Source: Rhizophlyctis rosea (taxonomy: Eukaryota > Chytridiomycota > Chytridiomycetes > Rhizophlyctidales > Rhizophlyctidaceae). Taken from it: DNA of 40,997 nucleotides. A program made the position numbers and the translations under genes. How positions within the stretch are numbered: the first letter of the stretch is position 1; the number at the start of each line of letters is the position of its first letter. Below the pieces are notes generated by a model. That model worked only from the letters and a program-made list of their open reading frames with translations, was not told where the DNA came from and searched no databases. The stretch lies in contig JADGJC010000340.1 in assembly GCA_027596075.1 (NCBI GenBank), positions 1 through 40,997 of the forward strand. The letters run 5' to 3'. This document shows, piece by piece, positions 10,796 through 20,906 of the stretch.

Positions 10796-11712
10796 CTAAA
10801 TCCCTCCACCACCACCACCACCAATCATTTCCAACCCCCAAACTTCATCGATGGCTTCTAGGATCCCATCCTCCAAATAAGGCTGCTGCAACCAGGCACT
10901 GATATGCAGCATTGCTTCTCTCCTGTCCCTGATGCGGGGTATGCCTTCTGCGATGGCACGTTTTAGGGCCAGTTCTTTGCGGTGTTGTGTGAGGATTGTG
11001 TGGGTCTGGTTGACTGAGAAGGGGGGAATAGTTAAAAGTGGAAGGGGTTTGAGTGTATGTTTTTGAATGAAGTTGGGTCAGAATGGGCGAGGCGGGGAGT
11101 TTTGGATCTTACCGAATGTTTCGAGGGGAGATGTGAAGAAGAGTGGGAGGGTGTAAACGTAGTCTTCTCCGAGGTTGTTGGCAGTGTCGTCAAAGTGGTT
11201 TTGGAGTGTTTGGTATGTTTTTTGGAGTTTTGTGAAGAGTGTTTCCTGTGGGCCATGTTTTATGTGTGAGATATATGCGTGTATTTTTTCATGCTTGTGT
11301 TGACGTTTGGTGCGATCTTCACCCTTTTGCGCGAGAACCTACCAACTTCTTCACAATACCCGCCAACTCTTCCTTCAATTGCGCAATTCTCTCCCTCTCT
11401 TCTGCAAACTCCGTGTCTTCGATGCCGTCAATGACGTCTTCGAGTGTTAAGTTCTGTTCTTTCGTCCTGCATGTAAACAAATTCAACCCGTGCGTGGTCG
11501 GTCCATCCGTTTCACTTGATATATTGCAAGGGGTTGACACCTACATACCGCAACTTCAGGACGGCATTGGCTAGACTGTTTGCGATGCCGGTTCCGTCTG
11601 CGGAGATGTCTTGCCAAGCGTTGCGGTGTTTTGTGATGTCTGTGAGAACTATTCGGACTGCTCGTTGCAAAGGGCCGAGGGTATTGGGTCTGGGTGGTGT
11701 GGAAGACGACAT
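10796..11712 (-). CDS. CINP: CINP-like protein (CDK2-interacting protein family), 4 exons, 212 aa
   Basis: Exons on the minus strand: 11549-11712, 11343-11466, 11113-11245, 10796-11013; total 639 nt. CINP is a small nuclear protein reported to bind cyclin-dependent kinase 2, Cdc7 and ATRIP, and to work with ribosome-assembly and replication/checkpoint factors. Visible similarity: an N-terminal KHRNAWQDISADGTGIANS (animal DWHNLI...FTTANNIAN), an acidic coiled coil ERERIAQLKEELAGIVKKL, and a diagnostic C-terminal block RKELALKRAIAEGI then LHISAWLQQPYLED (animal RKELLLKRTVAKEL, LSMWLHQPYVES). The length is essentially that of the human protein. A run of seven Gly precedes the stop. It lies head-to-head with the PPR gene, about 270 bp between the start codons. 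Confidence 0.8.
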
Positions 11713-11985
11713 TGGTGAAGGTGGTGTACCTAAAGGGTGATGGGAAAGAGAAGAGGAGGGCTGCCATGGGCACAGCATGAGCATTGAGCACGCTCTCAGA
11801 GGGTGGAATCGAACGAGACGCGTCAAGTGTGGCTTGAGCGTGCATGTGGCTTGTGCGCAGCATGGCTTGTGTGGCGTGACCTCAGACCGAAATCCAGTCG
11901 ACGTTTTTCGAGGACCGCTTCTCTAACTACCACTTTAGTTGCCTACTTGGTACCTTGAACTATATTGATAAAGTTATCACACATA

Positions 11986-14001
11986 ATGCAGTCAGCAAGA
12001 AGGCCGTCTCTGAGCGTCTGTGCTATATGCACTCTGCGAGCCTCAGTCGTCCAACAACCTCCCCGCATGGCCCGCTGCACCTCCGTAAAAGCCTTCCGAG
12101 CCCAACACCAAGCCGACTTAGAAGCACGAAAGGCAAGAGAAAAGCGCCTAGAAGCCCGCGAACATCGTCTACGAGTCATCGAATCCCTCCCACCCGAAAA
12201 CCAACGCGACAGCGTTCTCTTCCGTCGGGCCGCGTTCGACAACAACGTGGACCTTGCACTAAAACACTACCGCCGCCTCTCCAGAGCCGACGCACTAGGC
12301 GCCCTCACCGACCGCGACTTCAAAGCAATCTTCCTACTCCTCGCCCGAACCCAAACCGGCAAAGACCACCCGGACCCCCAAACCCTCACCGCCATGCGAA
12401 AAATCTACACAGACATCCAACACCACTTCCCCTCCCTCCTCTCCCCCGACGACCCCTTCTCCGAACAACTCGACATAACGTTCATCCGCATCTACGCCCG
12501 CGCCCAAAACACCGAACGCCTCCTCGAAATGATCCCGGAAATCCGCAACCGCGCAACCCTAGAAACATACAACACCCTCCTCGCCTCCCTCTCCAAAGAA
12601 TCCCTCCACCACCCCATCATATCCCTTTACACAACCGACATTCTCCAAAACCCGACCATAAAACCAAACAAAGACACCTACACCCCCGTCATATCCGCCT
12701 ACGCCCAAACAGGCAACACCGACCAAGCCTACACCCTCTTCACAGAAATGATCCAAACCCTCCAAATACCCCCCGACAAATACATCATGAACCAATTCAT
12801 CAAAGCCCTCGGTCGCGCGAAGGATTTCGACCGTATCCAGAGCGCCCTAACCCTCCTATCCCACCACAACATCCTGCCCAACGTCTACATCTACAACACG
12901 ATCATCTCCGCTTTTGCGCGCGTAGAGGGTAAAGAAACCGAAGCGCTCCAGATTTTTGCGGACTACCGCGCGGCATCAGCGACACAAACCTCGCCGGACA
13001 TGAAACCGACCCACGTGACGTATAATATTTTGATTGGGATGTTTGCACGGGCGGGGGAATTAGACGCCGCGGAACGCATGTGGAAGGAAATGAATGAGGA
13101 AGGCTTCGACGCTGATCATCATACGTTCCGCGCGTTAGTACAAGCTTGTGTACGTGCCGGTGAAAGCGCACGGGCGGAAGAGTATTTCGAAGCCTTTGAG
13201 TCCCGGGCGGTTGGAGGCAAACCCGAGGACGACGCATTCGTTTTTGCGGAACTTATGAGGGCTTATATGGAGGATCGGGTTAAGCTTTTGGGCACTTACG
13301 ACCGCTTACTGAAGAAAGGCATCGTCCCGATACGCGAAGTCTTTCGTGTCCTTTTCAAAGGCCTAGCAACCCTCGGTGACGTGAAGAACATCGAAAAGTA
13401 TTATGGGGAAATGCGGGAGTGGGGTGTTGATGGGGATGAAAAGTTGTATGAGACTGTTCTTGCGGCTTACGTTAAATCTAAAGTTGGCGTGGCGAAAGTC
13501 CGGCGAGTGTATGGTGATGCGGTGCGGAGTGGGAGGGTTAGTGTTGGGGTTGGGAATTTAGTGTTGGAGGCGGAACTTAGCAGAGTCGTTACGTCTGGTG
13601 GTGGGGAGGGAATCGCGACGGTTGTTGAGGAAGTATACGGCGAAGTGTTTGCGAAGGGTGGTGTTCAACCTGATTTAGGGACGTTGAAAGTCGTGTTGGA
13701 GGGATGTGTTGCTGGGATTGGGGGGACTGAGAAAGTGGTGGGTGGTCATCACGATGCGGACGCGACGAAGAACGATGGCGGGACGCATCCGTTGAGTGTT
13801 TTGGAGAGTTTGGCGGGGAAGGCGGATGATAATGTGAGGAGGAGGAAGGAGGACGCGGAGGCTTTGGAAGGGGTTTATGAGGATGTTGTGAAGTGGGGGG
13901 TGAAAATTTCGGAGGCGGTTGAGGTGAGGGTGAGAGCTGTTTTGGCGGTTTTGAGGGGGGAGGGGGGAGGGGGATGTCATGATGGAAAAGGGGGCTGGTA
14001 A
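11986..14001 (+). CDS. Mitochondrial-type pentatricopeptide repeat protein, single exon, 671 aa
   Basis: The first ATG in the open frame is at 11986; upstream in-frame sequence lacks ATG. The N-terminus (MQSARRPSLSVCAICTLRAS) is basic, Ser/Ala-rich and lacks acidic residues, like a mitochondrial presequence. Many PPR units follow from about residue 160: YNTLLASLSK, DTYTPVISAYAQTGNTDQAYTLF, YIYNTIISAFARV, VTYNILIGMFARAGELDAAERMW, HTFRALVQACVRAGESARAEEYF. PPR proteins bind organelle RNA in a sequence-specific way and guide processing, stability or translation; the RNA target cannot be read from sequence. Base composition changes sharply inside this uninterrupted exon: 12361-12420 has 25 C and 7 G, 13501-13560 has 4 C and 30 G. 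The C-terminal 100 residues are Gly/Glu/Val-rich and may be poorly structured. Confidence 0.88.
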   Translation: MQSARRPSLSVCAICTLRASVVQQPPRMARCTSVKAFRAQHQADLEARKAREKRLEAREHRLRVIESLPPENQRDSVLFRRAAFDNNVDLALKHYRRLSRADALGALTDRDFKAIFLLLARTQTGKDHPDPQTLTAMRKIYTDIQHHFPSLLSPDDPFSEQLDITFIRIYARAQNTERLLEMIPEIRNRATLETYNTLLASLSKESLHHPIISLYTTDILQNPTIKPNKDTYTPVISAYAQTGNTDQAYTLFTEMIQTLQIPPDKYIMNQFIKALGRAKDFDRIQSALTLLSHHNILPNVYIYNTIISAFARVEGKETEALQIFADYRAASATQTSPDMKPTHVTYNILIGMFARAGELDAAERMWKEMNEEGFDADHHTFRALVQACVRAGESARAEEYFEAFESRAVGGKPEDDAFVFAELMRAYMEDRVKLLGTYDRLLKKGIVPIREVFRVLFKGLATLGDVKNIEKYYGEMREWGVDGDEKLYETVLAAYVKSKVGVAKVRRVYGDAVRSGRVSVGVGNLVLEAELSRVVTSGGGEGIATVVEEVYGEVFAKGGVQPDLGTLKVVLEGCVAGIGGTEKVVGGHHDADATKNDGGTHPLSVLESLAGKADDNVRRRKEDAEALEGVYEDVVKWGVKISEAVEVRVRAVLAVLRGEGGGGCHDGKGGW

Positions 14002-15443
14002 GGGGGCGGCGGTGGAAGGGGGCGATGGTGATGGGAAGAAGGTGGTGAAGTATTGAGGGGAAATCCTCGTAACTACCTAGTCATCTTGTTTTGTAAATTT
14101 ATTAAGAAAAAATCTTTTCGACTCGGTCTCTTTATATGCGATGAATTTATTCAATGTTTTGTGGGTGCACTGGGCGACAGACCCGAGTGCGGGATTTATT
14201 ATAGTGAGGGAAACCCACCAAACCTCACTTCGATTACACACACAGAAAAGTCTCCGACGAACCAATCCCCCCCCCGCCTACAACCCAAAGTCCTGGCCTG
14301 ACGTCCCTAAAAGGAGAGATGATGGAGTCCCCGTATGGAGTCCTAAGTAAAAAAGCAAACAATGCTGAGTCGCGAAATCCAACACTCTAAACCACACATA
14401 ACCAAACTCACCATTCCGACCCTCGTAGGTCTGCAAGTGCCACAATGCAACCCGTTTCAGGAACTCACGTCAGGAACACCCTATCCTCCCTGCCGGCTTT
14501 TGACACCGACGGGTAACTCCAGTTTGGTAAAAAAACCAATCTGACCGGACCAGGGAACGTGCATGCTCCCCTTTGCGATGGCCCGAGGTGAATGGACTGT
14601 GAGGTCTTGTAGGTCCGTCCCCCAAGAGGTTGGTGGCGGTTAGTACGGCTTGCAGGTTACGTACCTTCCAGCGTAGATGCGCGATGGCAAAGGGTTATAT
14701 AAAGGAGGACGTGCGGTTGATTTCGCGGTGATTGTGGAGGACGGGAGTGGATAGCCTAAATACTCCAAATTAGAAGACGTATCTGTAAGACAAGGAAAGC
14801 GCACACACCTGGGGCCTCGGCCACTGAAAGCCTCTACCTGCCCAAACTGTGCCCTTCACGAGTGTGGGGTAATTCCCTTGAGACGAACGGAATAAACGGT
14901 ATATGAGAGGATGCAAGGATTTACGAAAACCTAATCAGCAAACATACCTCACGGCACTTCCGAATCCCGCATATGAGAGACATGGCTCTGTCTTTACAGG
15001 GGCTTGCCACCCTCATGACGATGAAGTCATGGCGACATTACAGTCTTCGACAGACTGTCCCCGGGAGGATTTGGGACATACACCGTGCTGCGAGGTGGTA
15101 GTTCGGCGTGGCCTTCGTCAATGGCGTTAATGAAATTTATAGTTGCATGTGAAGGAAGGAATATGGACGCGAGCCTAAAGGTGGGAGGAAAAGATTGTTA
15201 GTACCTGTTTTTAAACATTTTCAACTCGTCTAACTTGAAAAGCACCCTTGCTGCCCATCGCAGCGGACACCGCATAAGAGTAAATCTTATGTGACCAGTT
15301 TCGGGCGGCTTCGCATGGATCTCCTATAAGCCGTTGTCGTGTGTCGCATTCATGAAAAGCCCGTCTTAGGAGGGACCTAGCCCGGACTCCCACTGTTACA
15401 TGAAATCCTGACATCGTCTACCGAGATGATAGCCGCGGAGCCC

Positions 15444-15464
15444 GCATATACCTGGGGTATATGC
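15444..15464. repeat. Perfect 9-bp inverted repeat with 3-nt loop
   Basis: GCATATACC at 15444-15452 is followed by TGG and its exact reverse complement GGTATATGC at 15456-15464. It could form a hairpin or serve as a dimeric protein binding site. No associated gene is visible. Confidence 0.7.
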
Positions 15465-15783
15465 CGGTCATCCTCGACGGGGCACGGCCCAGCACCAGAC
15501 TCCCCAGTGCCCCACCATCCGATCCCAAATGCCCTGAGAAACCTGATGTCAACCATCCGGCTGCAACAAGAGCGCACGATTGCGTGTCTCAGTCTACAGA
15601 GATACTTAGCTTTGGACTTATCGCTTGTGGATGCCGGAGTGGCCTCGATGGGATGCGTGCTCATCTGATAATGGGAAATTTATGGTTAGTAAGATGCTTG
15701 TAAAAGTAGATACCGATCCCATATCCCAATTCCGCCCCACTTGGTGCCCGCACTCAAGGAAGGAAAAGTGAATGGGAAATCGC

Positions 15784-15962
15784 ATAGGCAAGACCAGCCC
15801 TCCTATGTTTACTCCGCGGGACGTTCACCTACAGTACTCAGGACAGAAGGAATTCTCCGTTCGATATCCAGGCAAGTCTAGCCCTCCTGAACCGGTCCTG
15901 TGCAGGTAGACAAGGCTACGGGCATTCGCCACGCAATCGCTCAGGCAAGACCAGCCCTCCTG
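15784..15962 (+). repeat. Three copies of a short interspersed repeat
   Basis: The core AGGCAAGACCAGCCCTCCT occurs at 15786-15804 and 15943-15961. A copy with two changes (CAAGTCTAGC) is at 15870-15888. Starts are spaced 84 and 73 bases. The ends AGG/CCT are inverted relative to each other, so each copy can form a short stem. Confidence 0.8.
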
Positions 15963-16120
15963 AGTTTGCCCTGCCCGTCCAGATCCCATCCACGTGTCGG
16001 GTATTAACCAAACACTTATCTTCTAAGTCTCTGTTCCACATGCTTGATCCGATGTCAGGCATCGGTCGGATGTTGCGGGTTCCAACCGATCTTGAGTGCG
16101 AGGTTGGGGGAGGAGATGAA

Positions 16121-16148
16121 TGGATGGAGGTGGATGGATGGAGGTGGA
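16121..16148 (+). repeat. 14-bp minisatellite, two perfect copies
   Basis: TGGATGGAGGTGGA is repeated directly at 16121-16134 and 16135-16148, followed by a partial copy. It is a simple tandem repeat with no evident function. Confidence 0.8.
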
Positions 16149-16364
16149 TGATGGAAAGGATGCATGAAATGAAGCAAATGTCGCGCAGGCGGATGGTGTG
16201 AAAATGGTGGGTGGGACGATGAAAGAGAGGAAAGGAGAATGATGAGGGTGACCCTGGTTTTAATATTCACAGGCCAATCGCTGATCGACGCGTCACAGTC
16301 AGAGTGACACAAGCATCCATCAATCCGGCTCCAGCCATTGGCCCCACCCACCACGATTCAACTG

Positions 16365-16385
16365 TCAAGATTCAAGATTCAAGAT
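16365..16385 (+). repeat. 7-bp tandem repeat, three copies
   Basis: TCAAGAT is repeated three times without interruption, about 150 bp upstream of the BET1-like start codon. Confidence 0.8.
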
Positions 16386-16532
16386 TCAACATTCTTCAAA
16401 ACCTTCCCAGACTTCCTAAACACCCATACTTACAACCCAATTTATACAACCCGCAAAAGAGAAACACCGCCTCTTGGATTCCGCTATAGCACAAACCAAC
16501 ACTACCCCGCCCCGCAGAGCTTCTAAAACCCA

Positions 16533-17168
16533 ATGAACCAGCGGTCAAGGTATAATAGAACTCTGACTGTCCGCGTTGGCAGGCCAGATGCTCTTCCTCA
16601 CTTTCCAACGCGTGAGAAAGGTTCCAACACTCATATCAACATCCTTCCGCATAGAGCATACCACAACACAAATTTCGGCTCCGGCTCCGGCTCCGGCTCA
16701 ACGGCCGTAGGAAGCGGGTCATCTCATATTTTTGAACGAGAAAACGACGAACATGTCGAAACTTTGTCGCATAAGTTGGGGCTTTTGAAGGAGGTAGGTT
16801 TTGGGCAGCAGTGTTTCAATGGCGAAGCGGCAGCTTACGGCGGCACTATGGAAAACAGGTCTCACTCCAAATAGGAGATGAAGTCAATTACCAAAATCGG
16901 ATGTTACGCGAAATGGTAAATAGGTTCCTGCTCCTCTTCATCTTTCAAAAATGTGTCGATGGGAGATCAATCCGCTTACCCACTTTCCCCTTGGAACGTA
17001 AAATCAATATAGGAAGATGACTTTCACAAAACGGGTGGTATCCTCGGCACAACAATGAAACGGTTACAAATCATGGCGCGAACACAGACCGGGCGGTGGA
17101 TGTGGTACCTATGTTTATTTGTCGTACTAGTATTCCTGTATGTGTATTTCTCGAGGTTCAGAGGTTAA
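16533..17168 (+). CDS. BET1: BET1-type Qc-SNARE, 3 exons, 157 aa
   Basis: Exons 16533-16793, 16859-16915 and 17013-17168 join in frame (introns 65 and 97 nt). Bet1 is a tail-anchored SNARE on ER-derived COPII vesicles that pairs with Sed5, Bos1 and Sec22 partners to fuse with the Golgi. The first exon ends in FERENDEHVETLSHKLGLLKE, the start of the SNARE helix. Exon 2 gives VSLQIGDEVNYQNRMLREM (animal IGHEVKTQNKLLAEM), with the zero-layer Gln in YQNR. Exon 3 gives GGILGTTMKRLQIMARTQ and a C-terminal membrane anchor, MWYLCLFVVLVFLYVYF, with only a few residues after it. A (GGCTCC)n tract encodes a Gly-Ser linker before the helix. The N-terminal 50 residues are not conserved, so a shorter start or an extra upstream exon is possible. 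Confidence 0.88.
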
Positions 17169-18222
17169 GTCGATAGATCCATGGGGCAGGCATTGTCATG
17201 CGTTCTTTGATATTAGCTGTGTAGCATAGATACCCGCAATTTGTAAATATAGAAACCCAACCACTTTTCACGTGTTCATATATACATGCTACACAGCAAG
17301 ATGGCGATCGCATAAGCCCAAGGTCGCCTTCTTGTGTCTTTACTCCTGCTTCGCCCTTGCCTTTGTACAATGACGCTTGCCTGTCAAGTGTCAACCTTGT
17401 CAATCCTGCATGTTGGTAACTTTTTAATATCTCATGTCAAAAGTAACACGAACCATGGCGCCAGAACCTCGATCGCATGCAAGAAGGAAACCCGATAAGT
17501 AGGGTATGGTAACTATTTGATGTCTTCCTAGCTGTTACATCATCGCGGGGTCGTCACGCAACCCACCGGAAAAGGTGGGCACTCTAAAATGAAAAGCTGC
17601 ATGCAAGTATGAACAGGTCTCATGTGAGTTGGGTTGTCGGTTGCAACGCGTGCCCGGAGGAGAAGGCAGGGTCCCCACAACCTGGAACGCGTCGTCCAAC
17701 CTGTCATTCCCGCCCTCACCACAACTGAAAATTAGGGTCCTTCCTGCATTAGGAGGCCCAGATAGGGCCCTACCCTACCCTGCTTCTTTCCCTCCACACC
17801 CATACCCAGAATCACCCGACCTAGACACATTCACCCCGATTGACTTCTTCGTCGCTTGGTCATCCATGAGACCTGTGTCGTTAGCGCGTTTTTCCCGTCG
17901 TGTCTCACGGGTTTCATTCCAAGGGTCTTATGGGGATATGCCTAATGGGGGCGGGAAGAAACATAAAGTTGCTAGCATGCAATCGTTCTATGTCCCTCTA
18001 TATATGTCTTCGATTGCAATAGGTTCTATTAAAAAAGTCTGAAAGCGTGTCGGGAGACCCCTTTCTGTGCAATCATCTCCGAGGCATATATTTGTGGAAT
18101 CCCATTCCGCGGGATCACTCTTGCTCCTCTTACCCGCAATCACATCTATACTTGCCGCATTAGCTTTCTGCAAGTTTGTTCATAGTTTATTGACCTGACG
18201 CGAAGGAAGTATTTGACCAAAG
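17169..18222. other. Intergenic region, no gene recognised
   Basis: This 1.05-kb stretch contains only short ORFs without domains. One at 17629-18042 is Pro/Ser/Arg-rich and unconvincing. It should contain the BET1-like 3' end and the promoter of the gene starting at 18223. Confidence 0.45.
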
Positions 18223-20428
18223 ATGATGGATCGCTTCCTGCCACTGGACTCCTTTACGGAGAATGGGACTGCAGAGCTGGATGCGTTCCAGCATCATGAC
18301 GGCATGATGGATTCGTGTCATACAGGTTGGTATTACGAAAAGCCAAAAATCTACACATCCAAGGGTGATGAAAAATCTAACATCCTTTCCATTGCGATTC
18401 CACAGAAATGACGCGCACCACCAACGACCTCTTCGCCACCCCACACCCAACAACACTTCCCATCCTCGACTTCCCCTTCCCCACCGACGCCAGACCCCAA
18501 ACCACATTCTTCCGCACCCCACCATCCGGTATTGACGCGTCTCTTCTCAAACCTCTCGACCAGTACGATAAGCCCCAATGCCGCACTAATCTGGAGAATC
18601 AGCTTCCAACTCCCATCGAGAACTCCCCGGAACCGCTATCAGCTGCTTTGTTCCGCCGGCTGGCGCATCCGCCTGATTCTGATGCTGAGACCGAATCGGA
18701 GAGTGAGAGTGCCGAGCCGGGTGGTGGTGGTAATGGGTTTCCGTCGTCTGCGTTGGGGATGGAGTCGCCGTCATTTGGTGGGCAGCAGAGGTATGGGCAG
18801 GGTGATGAGGGGCAGGGTAAGGCTGGGAAGATTAGGTTTCGGTATTATTCGTCGAAGAATGCGCAAAAGGCGGCAGGTTCTTCTGTTTTGTCGTCTGCTT
18901 TGATCCCAACATCGACGGCTGAGTCGCCGAGAATCGACGGTAGCAACAATAGCGGTGACAAAACGATTCATCCTTTTGATGCACTTCAATGGGAACTGAG
19001 CAGTACGCGAGAAACCCTCATTCAACTTGCGCAGCAGCAACTTCAATCAAACCCTCCACCACAACTGCAACCAGCACAAGATACTTCGTACCCGATGTTC
19101 CCATCTACTCTTCTTTCTTCTCTCATCCGCGCCGGCACGACGCCAATGATCGTTCCAGGACCGCCAGGAGCGCCCTTCGCTTACTACCAAATCTCCCCCC
19201 TGCTTGATTTCCCATCCCCGGATGCAACTAAACAGCTTATGGAAACCGACACCGCCCTCCTGGACGTCTCCTCAACATCACACTCAACACTCCCCTCATC
19301 CACCCGCACCCTCCCCTACACCATACCCCAACACGACACCCCACCCACACACCCACCACTGACTGCAACACCGCTCCCCCTCCCCCTTCCCATCAACCCA
19401 ACCCCACTCCCGACCACAACCCCAACACCCCCCCACCCCCCTCACCCTCCCCCCCACACCCCCCCCACCCCCCCCGACCCCACTTCCTACCCCGCCCCCC
19501 AGCCACCGGCCGCCAAACCCCCCNNNNNNNNNNNNNNNNNNNNNNNNNNNNNNNNNNNNNNNNNNNNNNNNNNNNNNNNNNNNNNNNNNNNNNNNNNNNN
19601 NNNNNNNNNNNNNNNNNNNNNNNNNNNNNNNNNNNNNNNNNNNNNNNNNNNNNNNNNNNNNNNNNNNNNNNNNNNNNNNNNNNNNNNNNNNNNNNNNNNN
19701 NNNNNNNNNNNNNNNNNNNNNNNNNNNNNNNNNNNNNNNNNNNNNNNNNNNNNNNNNNNNNNNNNNNNNNNNNNNNNNNNNNNNNNNNNNNNNNNNNNNN
19801 NNNNNNNNNNNNNNNNNNNNNNNNNNNNNNNNNNNNNNNNNNNNNNNNNNNNNNNNNNNNNNNNNNNNNNNNNNNNNNNNNNNNNNNNNNNNNNNNNNNN
19901 NNNNNNNNNNNNNNNNNNNNNNNNNNNNNNNNNNNNNNNNNNNNNNNNNNNNNNNNNNNNNNNNNNNNNNNNNNNNNNNNNNNNNNNNNNNNNNNNNNNN
20001 NNNNNNNNNNNNNNNNNNNNNNNNNNNNNNNNNNNNNNNNNNNNNNNNNNNNNNNNNNNNNNNNNNNNNNNNNNNNNNNNNNNNNNNNNNNNNNNNNNNN
20101 GGGGGTGTTGGGGAGGGTAAGGGATGTTTGTGGAAGGTGTAAGGGGTGTGGGGGTGCGAGTGGTGTGGGAGGAGGGAGCGCTTTTGGGGGGCTTGTTGGG
20201 GTTGAGGGGGTTAAGAGGGAAGATGAGGTTGATATGGAGGTTGATGATGATGGTGGGGAGGGGGAGAGTGGGCGTGGGGAGATTGTGGGTGTTGGGAGCA
20301 TTGGGGGTTGGGGTGCTGCTGGTGGGAGGAACGGCAGTAGTAGTGGTAATGTAGATGTTGGGGATTTGGTTGAGAAGTTGAAGATGTATCTGCAGGAAGA
20401 GGATGGCGGGGTTGCCACTTGGGAGTGA
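18223..20428 (+). CDS. Low-complexity, regulator-like protein interrupted by assembly gap
   Basis: Exon 1 is 18223-18325 and encodes MMDRFLPLDSFTENGTAE... An 80-nt GT..AG intron with a CTAAC branch-like motif leads in phase into 18406. The second exon runs into Ns at 19524. The visible part is rich in Pro, Ser, Thr and acidic residues (DSDAETESESESAE), has one basic-aromatic segment (KIRFRYYSSKNAQK), and becomes almost pure Pro/Thr before the gap. After the gap a frame ends at TGA 20426-20428 with VCGRCKGCGG, an acidic stretch and LVEKLKMYLQEED. The layout suggests a nuclear regulatory protein, but no domain is recognisable and any DNA-binding domain could be in the gap. That both sides belong to one gene is inference. 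Confidence 0.55.
19524..20100. other. Assembly gap (about 577 N)
   Basis: The unresolved sequence is flanked on the left by extremely C-rich sequence and on the right by extremely G-rich sequence. The true length is unknown, so the reading frame cannot be carried across. Confidence 0.99.
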
Positions 20429-20906
20429 TTTCCGTTCCCAAGAGAGTACGGGACTTGAGAAACTTCTTTTTGTCTGAATTGCGAGGGCAACTTCTTTCCC
20501 TTTGTTCTTTTCCTCCTTGTATGTGCTGTTTTGTTAGGAAGTCAGCGAAACTTCTTGACTTCTCTTCCATGTTTCCTTTGTGCATCAGCAGCCAATCCTT
20601 TCGCACCTGTATATACTCTCTTTTGAATAAAATATACAATGTTGCGTAAATCAATTCCAGCATCCGCAGGGCAGCGTGAAGCTGGGTTGTGGAAGATGGG
20701 TTGTCAAGTTTCCAGTCATGCAAACAGCAAACAGTAGGACATCGGGACCAAGTCAACCCATACACTGAGATCACAGAACAAAGATTTCTCTCTATTATTT
20801 CATATTACTCTTTCCTATCCTCCGCTTTTTCCCAACCCCTATCCCCAATTCCAAGCCCCACCCACCCAACCCCCGTCCTTCAGAAACCGAAATTTCTCAC
20901 TCCCCG
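20429..20906. other. Convergent intergenic region, nothing recognised
   Basis: These 478 bases separate the 3' ends of the gap-containing gene and the ATP-grasp gene. An AATAAA-like element (GAATAAAATATA, around 20624-20635) could be a polyadenylation signal for the plus-strand gene. No gene is evident. Confidence 0.45.

Larger units (their letters stand above)
14002..16532. other. Gene-poor region with short repeats
   Basis: Nothing in these 2.5 kb supports a protein gene. ORFs are short, overlap on both strands, and lack domains. The region contains a 9-bp inverted repeat at 15444-15464, three copies of a 20-bp interspersed repeat at 15784-15962, a 14-bp minisatellite at 16121-16148 and a 7-bp tandem repeat at 16365-16385. 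The last part presumably contains the promoter of the BET1-like gene. Confidence 0.5.

Noticed and set aside
11955..12932. 325-codon open frame overlapping the PPR gene
   Set aside because: It is a shifted frame of the PPR gene giving Pro/Arg/His-rich low complexity; the PPR frame has clear repeats.
15784..15962. CRISPR-like array
   Set aside because: Only three copies with imperfect repeats and unequal spacing in a eukaryotic genome, and no cas genes.
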